The translations under genes were made by a program, and so were the position numbers. The notes beneath the pieces are model-generated. The model was not told where the DNA came from, made no database searches, and saw nothing but the letters and a program-made list of their open reading frames with translations. This document shows positions 7,154-13,037 of a stretch of 24,406 nt of DNA, piece by piece. Origin of the DNA: a virus; IMG/VR virus record IMGVR_UViG_3300022602_002910, positions 1-24,406 of that record; one strand, given 5' to 3'. Each line of letters starts with the position of its first letter. Positions within the stretch are counted from its first letter, which is position 1.

Positions 7154-8072
7154 GTTCCACCATTTCCTTTAAGTATTTACCATAATCATTTTTACACATA
7201 TTAGCAAATCGTAATAAATTTTCTTTTTCCATCCAACCGTTGTTGTATGCAACTTCATGCGGCGAGCCAACTAAAATGTTCTGTTGGTCTTGAATGGTTT
7301 GTACAAAGTGAGATGCTTCAAGCATTGAGCTTGGTGTTCCTGTATCAAACCATGCTGTTCCACGCTGTAACTTTTTAACAAGAAGATTACCTTGTTCCAT
7401 ATAAACCTTATTCACGTCAGTAATTTCATATTCATTACGAGGCGGTGGAGATTTTTTAATTTTACCCTCAACTGGATCTGTAATATCATACACACTTGGT
7501 GGATAAAAATATAATCCAGTTGCAGCATAATTGCTTTTTGGCTTTTCTGGTTTTTCTTCAATGCTTGTTGCAATATGAAAGCGATTGTCGAATTCTTTAA
7601 ACTCAACAACGCCAAAACGTTGAGGGTCTTTAACTTTAGTTGCAAATACAACAGCTTTATCTTTTACGCTTTGGCTATTTGATTGCCATAACTGTTCGCT
7701 TAAGCCTGCACCATAAAAGAAATTATCGCCAAGAATCAAACAAGTTCTGTCAAACTTTTGTTTAATGTCTTTACCATATTGATATTTGGCAATAATAAAT
7801 GCTTCTGGTATTCCCCAGTTTTCGGCTTGTATTGTAAATCTAAGATCTACACCAAAATCATGCATATGGAACAATCTGTCTTTGAAGGTGGTATATTCGT
7901 ATGGTGTAGTGATTATGAGAATGTCTTTGATGCCAGCAAGCATCATAGTTGACAATGGATAATAGATCAACGGTTTATCGTAGATCGGAAGTAATTGTTT
8001 TGTTACGCTAAGTGTTGACGGATACAGTCTGGTAGATTTACCTGCTGCTAGAATTATTCCCAATGTTTTCAT
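7146..8072 (-). CDS. rmlA: Glucose-1-phosphate thymidylyltransferase
   Basis: This 308-aa enzyme is expected to couple glucose-1-phosphate with dTTP to give dTDP-glucose. The N-terminal nucleotide-binding signature LAAGKSTRLYP is at about 8-18, with Ser where Gly is more usual. It is followed by LSVTKQLLPIYDKPLIYYPLS, typical of RmlA. Further family blocks are QAENWGIPEAFIIA, LGDNFFYG, DPQRFGVVEF, EEKPEKPKSNYAATGLYFY and RGTAWFDTGT. The length is near the usual 290-300. The ATG overlaps the rmlB stop by 4 bp, so the two are translationally coupled. The RmlA-type signature rather than an RfbF-type one suggests the cassette uses dTDP sugars, which is notable because the E1-type enzyme downstream classically uses CDP sugars. 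Family assignment is firm; nucleotide preference is inferred. Confidence 0.92.
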   Translation of the reverse strand: MKTLGIILAAGKSTRLYPSTLSVTKQLLPIYDKPLIYYPLSTMMLAGIKDILIITTPYEYTTFKDRLFHMHDFGVDLRFTIQAENWGIPEAFIIAKYQYGKDIKQKFDRTCLILGDNFFYGAGLSEQLWQSNSQSVKDKAVVFATKVKDPQRFGVVEFKEFDNRFHIATSIEEKPEKPKSNYAATGLYFYPPSVYDITDPVEGKIKKSPPPRNEYEITDVNKVYMEQGNLLVKKLQRGTAWFDTGTPSSMLEASHFVQTIQDQQNILVGSPHEVAYNNGWMEKENLLRFANMCKNDYGKYLKEMVEHG

Positions 8073-9025
8073 AAATTTCTCAATCTGTAAAAATCAATAG
8101 TTTTCATTAGACCTGCATCGAAGTCAGTTTCTGGCGACCAGTTAAGCTCATTCACGATCTTACTATTATCTATACTGTATCTAAAATCGTGACCTGGACG
8201 ATCAGTAACATACTCAATTAATGACTCGGGTTTGCCCATTAATTTGAGTATCTTCTTTGCGAGGTCTATATTTGAAATCTCGTTATTACCACCAATGTTG
8301 TACTTCTCACCGATTTTACCTTTGCTTAAAACTTTACAAATAGCTTTACAGTGATCGTCAACATATAACCAATCTCGAACATTCATTCCGTTTCCATAAA
8401 CTGGAATCTTTTCGTTCTTCAACGCTTTACTTATAACGGTTGGAATAAACTTTTCTGGATGTTGATATGGTCCATAATTGTTAGAACAGTTTGTAATAAT
8501 TACAGGAAGTTTATATGTGTTACGGTATGCCATTACAAAGTGATCAGAAGCCGCTTTGGAGGCTGAGTAAGGTGATCGAGGGTCATACCTAGTCTCCTCG
8601 GTGAAAGACCCCTCTGGACCCTCTAGAGAGCCGTAAACCTCATCCGTAGAGACGTGTATGAACTTGAATTTTTTATCGAGAATATCAATGTTATCTTTTA
8701 CAATATCTAATAGATTTACAGTACCTAATACGTTAGTTGTAACGAAAGGCATAGAACTTTTTATAGAATTATCAACATGGGATTCTGCTGCGAAATTTAT
8801 AACTGCTCTGATATTATTGTTCACCATAAACTTAGTGAGCAATTGTCTATCGCAAATGTCACCCACTATGAGCATAGTTTGTTTATTGATGTGGATGTTA
8901 TCAGGATAACAAGCAGCATATGTCATCTTGTCGACATTATATACTTTTTCTTTATACTTTTTAGTAAAGTATCTTATAAAATTGCTGCCGATAAATCCGC
9001 AGCCACCAGTCACTAATATTGCCAT
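8069..9025 (-). CDS. rmlB: dTDP-glucose 4,6-dehydratase
   Basis: This 318-aa protein is an extended SDR enzyme that converts dTDP-glucose to dTDP-4-keto-6-deoxyglucose. It has the NAD-binding loop TGGCGFIGS (6-14) and the dehydratase triad VSTDEVYG (Thr127-Asp128-Glu129). The catalytic Tyr153 and Lys157 are in YSASK, followed by TNCSNNYGPYQHPEKFIP and NVRDWLYVDDH, all classic RmlB blocks. It is the first gene of a four-gene sugar cassette and overlaps rmlA by 4 bp. It lies 3 bp after a 94-aa hypothetical gene, so it is probably transcribed from the replication cluster. At 318 aa it is a little shorter than typical bacterial RmlB (about 340-360). Confidence 0.93.
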   Translation of the reverse strand: MAILVTGGCGFIGSNFIRYFTKKYKEKVYNVDKMTYAACYPDNIHINKQTMLIVGDICDRQLLTKFMVNNNIRAVINFAAESHVDNSIKSSMPFVTTNVLGTVNLLDIVKDNIDILDKKFKFIHVSTDEVYGSLEGPEGSFTEETRYDPRSPYSASKAASDHFVMAYRNTYKLPVIITNCSNNYGPYQHPEKFIPTVISKALKNEKIPVYGNGMNVRDWLYVDDHCKAICKVLSKGKIGEKYNIGGNNEISNIDLAKKILKLMGKPESLIEYVTDRPGHDFRYSIDNSKIVNELNWSPETDFDAGLMKTIDFYRLRNL

Positions 9026-9028
9026 AAA

Positions 9029-9313
9029 TTACTTCTTTTTGTTTTTTGCGTTAAGTGCCTTTTTAGCAGCCATTAATACATCTGATGCATATTCAGCTAA
9101 CAATGCATAATCAGTAGATGGCGCACTAATCATTCTTCCCATTTCCCTAACTCTTTTTCTGATAACATTATCAGGTTTATAGAAATAGTTATTTACAATG
9201 TTTGAAGGTGTAATCAAACTCAAAAGATTTGTAACATTGAGTGCAGAATTCTTTCTTGAAAAAGATTTCTTCACTGCAGTTCGTTTTACATTATCGTTTG
9301 AACTTGTCTTCAT
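9029..9313 (-). CDS. Hypothetical basic protein, 94 aa
   Basis: I do not recognise this family. The protein is Lys/Arg/Asn-rich, with basic ends (KRTAVKKSFSRKNS near the N-terminus, KKALNAKNKKK at the C-terminus) around a more hydrophobic middle (LSLITPSNIVNNYFYKPDN). Its ATG overlaps the stop of the helicase C-part as TAATG, and rmlB starts 3 bp after it. Its tight coupling to the helicase supports it being a real gene. It could be a small nucleic-acid-binding accessory, but only its charge suggests that. Confidence 0.6.
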   Translation of the reverse strand: MKTSSNDNVKRTAVKKSFSRKNSALNVTNLLSLITPSNIVNNYFYKPDNVIRKRVREMGRMISAPSTDYALLAEYASDVLMAAKKALNAKNKKK

Positions 9314-10479
9314 TAAACTTTCAATCCACTGAATTTAGATTTACTATCGCGTCTTGGTTCTGGAGAATCAAACTCTTGACCTGAATCGGCAATCTTTTGT
9401 TGTGCGCCTTGTTCAATATCATAAAGTCTCATCTTTGAACGGTCAACGCCAATAGCGAACCTTTTATTTAGCGTCGGGTCATTATAACGATTCTTTAACT
9501 GCTTGACCATAATCTGACCAAGACTTTCCAGTTCTTCGCTTGTAACCAACGCAAACATCATATCCGCAGTTGCTGGCAAACCAAATGACTCTGAAGTATC
9601 CTCAAGACCTGGATCTGTATTAGTGTAACCAGATCGAGTCGTTTGAGTTGCTGAAACAACAGGAACGCCAAACTCAACAGCAAGACCACGCAGTTCTTCA
9701 GCGATAGCTTTAATGTATGAATATGAGTTAACATTAGCACCATGTTTCAAACGAGCTGAAGCACAGATGTTCAAATAGTCAATAAAGATAATGTCTGGTT
9801 TGAAGTTCTTTTTCAAAGACAAGTCATTAATCAAATTACGAAAGTGAATCGTTGAAGCCGAGGCAGTTGGATATTCCTCAATGATTAGTTTACCTTTAAT
9901 GCTTTCCTTCAAACGAGAAATCTTACGATCATACATGTCTTTAGGAAGATTAGAAAGATCGTCAAGTTTTACATTAAGTAGATTGGCGTCAATACGTTCC
10001 GCAATCTTTTCCTTAGCCATTTCCATAGTTATGTAGAGAACGTTATAATTCTGAGACAAACTAGAAGCGGCAACGTGACACATGAACAATGACTTACCGA
10101 CACCTGTATTGTGTGAAGAAACACCATTAGTGTAATATCTATGATTCTCGTGGTTCACATTAATATCAACAATCGGGATTTTTAAACCAGTCTTAGAAAC
10201 TCTACCAATAGAGAATCCAGAAACTGTATTGAATTCTTCTACACCAATCTCACAAAGATCTTTTGCATATTTCCAACCAGATGCGGTCTCAAATAGATGA
10301 TTTTCGTTAACGCGAACTTCAGTTCCATCATCCATCGTCAACTTGTATTCTTCCCATTCACCTTTATCGATAAAGAAATTCACACCAACCCATCCATCAG
10401 GCGAATCAACTTCGACTTCATATCCTTGATTCAGAAGAGTTTGAATTTCAGAAATTGAAGTTTCTTTAGTTTCCCACAT
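9313..10479 (-). CDS. 41: Replicative DNA helicase gp41, C-part: intein-C plus C-extein
   Basis: This ORF carries a 124-aa intein C-fragment followed by the rest of a gp41/DnaB-family helicase (264 aa). The intein ends NGVSSHN, and splicing would join Thr107-side codon ACA at 10105-10107 to the upstream N-part. The C-extein opens with TGVGKSLFM, which completes the Walker A loop when joined to LAG. YITMEMA, DIIFIDYLNIC, AIAEELRGLAVE and ESFGLPATADMM closely match T4 gp41 blocks. The joined protein would be about 461 aa (T4 gp41 is 475). I chose the ATG at 10479 because TGAGGAATTTT precedes it; an in-frame GTG at 10491 falls on that ribosome-binding site. Only 34 bp separate this start from the N-part stop. 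Trans-splicing is inferred from intact intein motifs. Confidence 0.9.
   Translation of the reverse strand: MWETKETSISEIQTLLNQGYEVEVDSPDGWVGVNFFIDKGEWEEYKLTMDDGTEVRVNENHLFETASGWKYAKDLCEIGVEEFNTVSGFSIGRVSKTGLKIPIVDINVNHENHRYYTNGVSSHNTGVGKSLFMCHVAASSLSQNYNVLYITMEMAKEKIAERIDANLLNVKLDDLSNLPKDMYDRKISRLKESIKGKLIIEEYPTASASTIHFRNLINDLSLKKNFKPDIIFIDYLNICASARLKHGANVNSYSYIKAIAEELRGLAVEFGVPVVSATQTTRSGYTNTDPGLEDTSESFGLPATADMMFALVTSEELESLGQIMVKQLKNRYNDPTLNKRFAIGVDRSKMRLYDIEQGAQQKIADSGQEFDSPEPRRDSKSKFSGLKV
10108..10479 (-). other. Split intein C-fragment (124 aa) of the helicase
   Basis: The fragment holds most of an intein fold: a block-B-like VNENHLF where the conserved His follows N-E-N, a block-F region VDINVNHENHRYYTNG, and the terminal block G SHN followed by Thr as the +1 residue. 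No LAGLIDADG or HNH homing-endonuclease block is visible. With the 16-aa N-fragment the intein totals 140 residues, a mini-intein size. Having block B in the C-fragment is the hallmark of the atypical split class (AceL-TerL, VidaL). Confidence 0.88.
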
Positions 10480-10513
10480 AAAATTCCTCACAAATCATAT
10501 AAATAAAAAGGAT

Positions 10514-11155
10514 TTACTGTTTCTTCCTGAATCTGATTCTAACTCTCGTTTCTGGATGGACGCATCCAGCCAGTGCGATGTTCAATGTTTTAATCGGCAA
10601 ACCACCTTTGGTGATTCGATTAAAATAATCTAGATCAAAAGGAATACGTTTTTCAGTCTTATGATAAAACTCATAACGAGAATCTGAATCTTCCAAGTAA
10701 TCGTGACCGATGTTTGGATCAAATGAAACTGATAAGGCATCGGATAGGATTTTAGGAATCGCACCCTTAGTCTTATCAGTTTTAGTTTTGCCATCTAGAA
10801 TCTGAATCGATTCTAGAATGGCATTATGGATTGCTTTCTCTTGACAGAACTTCTCAGTTTCAACCATCAACCAGTCATTTGGAGTAGATTCTAAATCTTT
10901 CTGAACCTCATCGATCAGTTCAGAACATTTCTTAAAATCTTCTTCATATAGATTTTCTCTATTGTTTAGAGAAATCTGGATTGCTTCATGAGTGGGAATC
11001 TGGTTGTACTGGAGGACGTACTTTTGTACCTCTTCGAACAGGACTCTTTCGCTTCTTTCCTGAAGATACTCGCTTTTTAGATACGGAAGAATTTTTCTTA
11101 CGAACGGTTCGTTGAGGAACAGGTTCTTCAATATAATCTTCTCTAATTTCTTCAT
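10514..11155 (-). CDS. 41: Replicative DNA helicase gp41, N-part: N-extein plus 16-aa intein-N
   Basis: This 213-aa ORF encodes the N-terminal 197 residues of gp41, a hexameric 5'-3' helicase of the T4 replisome, then 16 residues of intein. KIILKNLFLNEPFVRKILPYLKSEYL aligns well with the T4 gp41 N-terminus. GAIPKILSDALSVSFDPNIGHDY, IPFDLDYFNRITKGG and the final TLNIALAG lead straight into the Walker A loop, where the break occurs. The following residues, CVHPETRVRIRFRKKQ, begin with the catalytic Cys and run to the stop. The start has GGAGA seven bases upstream and lies inside the preceding gene, giving a 170-bp overlap in another frame. On its own this half lacks ATP-binding residues and cannot be an active helicase. 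Confidence 0.9.
   Translation of the reverse strand: MKKLEKIILKNLFLNEPFVRKILPYLKSEYLQERSERVLFEEVQKYVLQYNQIPTHEAIQISLNNRENLYEEDFKKCSELIDEVQKDLESTPNDWLMVETEKFCQEKAIHNAILESIQILDGKTKTDKTKGAIPKILSDALSVSFDPNIGHDYLEDSDSRYEFYHKTEKRIPFDLDYFNRITKGGLPIKTLNIALAGCVHPETRVRIRFRKKQ
10517..10564 (-). other. Atypically short split intein N-fragment (16 aa)
   Basis: The peptide CVHPETRVRIRFRKKQ follows extein residues LAG. It begins with Cys1, the splicing nucleophile, and has the block-A look C-V-x-x-x-T-x-V. It stops before block B, which lies in the other ORF. It is strongly basic, with six Arg/Lys among the last ten residues. Canonical split inteins have N-fragments of about 100 residues; 16 is the size I recall for VidaL. 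Confidence 0.85.
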
Positions 11156-11516
11156 TCAAATTCTCCAGAGCAAACTTTTCAGCTTGAGCTTTTACAGCTT
11201 CATCAATTATCAATAACAAAATGTCACTTACTATTTTAGTAAACTTTTTATCATTTAGCAAATTATTTTCACCAACATTTATAAAAAGTTCATATGAAGC
11301 GTCTGCGCCTTTATATCCTAAATCATCACCAATTGTAATTGGACCATAAGAATATACAACACCTTTATATGGTCCAGCGAGCAATTCTACTTTTAAAATA
11401 GAAAGAAGTTCATCGCTGGGAGGAGTAGAGATCTTGAAGTATTTGTCTCTTTTATATTTTCTCTCACGATTCCATCTTTGGTATTTGTCAATAATTGGTT
11501 GTAATAGCTTACTCAT
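10986..11516 (-). CDS. Putative gp40-position protein (head-vertex chaperone candidate), basic tail
   Basis: This 176-aa protein starts with MSKLLQPIIDKYQRW at the ATG at 11516; a longer in-frame extension is unlikely because it would run through uvsX coding. The start overlaps the uvsX C-part stop by 8 bp. In T4, gene 40, a head-vertex assembly chaperone, lies between uvsX and 41, so position suggests a gp40 relative. The block LAGPYKGVVYSYGPITIGDD followed by a long helix KIVSDILLLIIDEAVKAQ would fit a small chaperone, but I cannot confirm homology. The last 56 or so codons overlap the helicase start in another frame and encode a Lys/Arg/Ser/Pro-rich tail. The body is likely real; the function is tentative. 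Confidence 0.55.
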   Translation of the reverse strand: MSKLLQPIIDKYQRWNRERKYKRDKYFKISTPPSDELLSILKVELLAGPYKGVVYSYGPITIGDDLGYKGADASYELFINVGENNLLNDKKFTKIVSDILLLIIDEAVKAQAEKFALENLNEEIREDYIEEPVPQRTVRKKNSSVSKKRVSSGKKRKSPVRRGTKVRPPVQPDSHS

Positions 11517-12036
11517 CGTCACTCTCCGTTTCTTCATCTTTGAAAATAGAACCAGTGTTTTGCTGATAAGTCTTAGCAATCCATTCTTTGAATGTTTCAT
11601 CTGCTAGAATTGGTTCCCAGAACTCTTTACTGTCTGTATCAGCAATACGATATTTCTTATCTTCAACTTCACCAGTTTCGGTGTTCACTCGAGAATACCA
11701 ACCATTGCTTGGCTTTACAACGTGACCCGATTCAAGAGCCATTTCTAACAAACCAGACCATTTACTGATACCACCTTCAAAGGTTACAGTCACAGGAATC
11801 TTTGCTTTCTCTCTAACATAACGTGACTTCTCAACGTTGATAATAAAGTTATAACCTACAATCTCTGTACCTTCTTTCTCTTGCTGACGACCGAGAATAT
11901 AAATGTTATCAGCTGAGTAATATGAGCCTGTGTTATGGGTGACAACACCATTTTCTAAAACATAATGTTCTGCTTCCTTTACAGAAAGATCATAAACTTT
12001 TCTTTTGCCGACCGAAGTAATACTTTTAATTTTCAT
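11509..12036 (-). CDS. uvsX: UvsX recombinase, C-part: intein-C plus C-extein
   Basis: This 175-aa ORF has a 35-aa intein C-fragment and 140 residues of UvsX. The extein starts TGSYYSADNIYILGRQQEKEG and continues with NVEKSRYVREKAKIPVTV, FEGGISKWSGLLEMALE and VVKPSNGWYSRV, closely parallel to the second half of T4 UvsX. It ends in an acidic tail (DEETESDDE), as T4 UvsX does. The ATG has GAGGAA five bases upstream, so this half is translated independently. The joined product would be 350 aa (T4 UvsX is about 390). UvsX coats single-stranded DNA and drives strand invasion for recombination-dependent replication and repair. Confidence 0.92.
   Translation of the reverse strand: MKIKSITSVGKRKVYDLSVKEAEHYVLENGVVTHNTGSYYSADNIYILGRQQEKEGTEIVGYNFIINVEKSRYVREKAKIPVTVTFEGGISKWSGLLEMALESGHVVKPSNGWYSRVNTETGEVEDKKYRIADTDSKEFWEPILADETFKEWIAKTYQQNTGSIFKDEETESDDE
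11932..12036 (-). other. Split intein C-fragment of UvsX (35 aa)
   Basis: The fragment runs from MKIKSITSVG through the block-F segment VYDLSVKEAEHYVLENG to block G VVTHN, with Thr as the +1 extein residue (codon at 11929-11931). A 35-residue C-fragment is the usual size for canonically split inteins such as Npu DnaE and gp41-1. All catalytic residues expected in this part are present: the block-F His, the penultimate His and the terminal Asn. Confidence 0.9.
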
Positions 12037-12088
12037 AATTTCCTCTTTTTACATTTATCATTGTGCCACCGTTTTAGATTGCTGGATC

Positions 12089-13027
12089 TTAGTATTCTAC
12101 TGACAATACCTCCATATCAACTGTCATATTTTTAGCCTCAATCCAATCCGCGCCGCTACCATTATCTCTTACATATGGAATAAGGAATTTATGTTTATCT
12201 GAACATATAACTTTATGCCCATCATCAAACTCAATTTCATAACATTCAGGTTCACCATCATCTAGAGTTTCTGGATTCCAGATAGCAGTAACTTCCTGCG
12301 GACCATTTAGTGTTTTAACTAAATCGCCAACAACGAAATCTTCAACACTCTTACAAGTTCCATCAGCAAGTTGAATCTTTGTTCCAGCAATTACACAACC
12401 ACCACCAACAATTGCTTTCGGAAACATACCAATTTCCATATAGGTATGGTTCACAACAACCATCGGAATATCTTTCAAAGTCAAGTGTGGTGTAACCATA
12501 CGGAACAATGACTTGATTTGTTTAGCACGAGTCATATCCGCTGCTGATTTTTGCTCAAGAGCATCTTCAACTTCTTTCTTTGAAGCCAAGTTACCGATTG
12601 AGTCAATAACAATCATCACACGCTCGCCGCGATTAATTTCACGCAACTGAGCCATGATATCAAACTTCAATTGTTCAATATCTGTAATTGGAGTATGGAC
12701 AACTCGGTCAGTATCAATACCAAAACTGTTAAAGTAGTTTTGTGGAGTACCGAACTCTGAGTCATAAAACAAAATTACAGCATCTTCATACTTGTCTTGA
12801 TATGCTTTAGCCATCAACAAACTGAATGCAGTTTTAAAGTGCTTTGATGGACCAGCCCACATTGTAAGACCTGGAGTTAGACCACCGTCTAATTTTCCAG
12901 ACAATGCAATATTAACCACAGGAATCTTTGTTGGGATCATATCCTTATCAACAAAGAGCTTTGACTTTGAAAGAATAGCCGAATCTTTGATTGTGGTATT
13001 CTTTTTGATTTTATCTAATAAACTCAT
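12089..13027 (-). CDS. uvsX: UvsX recombinase, N-part: N-extein plus intein-N
   Basis: This 312-aa ORF encodes 210 residues of UvsX, the T4-type RecA homologue, followed by a 102-aa intein fragment. TKIPVVNIALSGKLDGGLTPG and the P-loop AGPSKHFKT (58-66) match T4 UvsX, which also lacks the usual Gly before the Lys. FYDSEFGTP, MIVIDSIGNLASKKEVEDA and DMTRAKQIKSLFRMVTP also match closely. The extein ends at AIVGGG, the strand-exchange region equivalent to VMGGGTG in T4, and the intein begins at Cys211. It lies 10 bp after the polymerase-side boundary (polymerase stop 13038) and is followed by only 52 bp before the C-part. This half lacks the C-terminal core strands, so activity should need splicing. 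Confidence 0.93.
   Translation of the reverse strand: MSLLDKIKKNTTIKDSAILSKSKLFVDKDMIPTKIPVVNIALSGKLDGGLTPGLTMWAGPSKHFKTAFSLLMAKAYQDKYEDAVILFYDSEFGTPQNYFNSFGIDTDRVVHTPITDIEQLKFDIMAQLREINRGERVMIVIDSIGNLASKKEVEDALEQKSAADMTRAKQIKSLFRMVTPHLTLKDIPMVVVNHTYMEIGMFPKAIVGGGCVIAGTKIQLADGTCKSVEDFVVGDLVKTLNGPQEVTAIWNPETLDDGEPECYEIEFDDGHKVICSDKHKFLIPYVRDNGSGADWIEAKNMTVDMEVLSVEY
12092..12397 (-). other. Split intein N-fragment of UvsX (102 aa)
   Basis: Blocks A and B are clear. The fragment starts CVIAGTKIQLADG (Cys1 and a block-A pattern), continues VEDFVVGDLVKTLNG, and has ECYEIEFDDGHKVICSDKHKF, where the last His is in the block-B position. It ends with MTVDMEVLSVEY and a stop, at the site where endonuclease-bearing inteins carry their endonuclease. 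No endonuclease remains. Together with the C-fragment the intein is 137 residues. Confidence 0.92.
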
Positions 13028-13037
13028 TTACTTTTCC

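Noticed and set aside
9313-12036. Breaks in uvsX and gp41 as simple frameshift pseudogenes
   Set aside because: Each break has intein catalytic residues on both sides, a stop, a new ribosome-binding site and a start, and the exteins rejoin exactly to conserved motifs.
12037-12088. A remnant homing endonuclease between the UvsX halves
   Set aside because: Only 52 bp are available and they contain a ribosome-binding site, not coding for any endonuclease motif.
12089-13027. UvsX P-loop reads GPSKHFKT without the usual Gly before Lys, which could mean an inactive enzyme
   Set aside because: T4 UvsX has the equivalent GPSKSFKS, so this is normal for the family.
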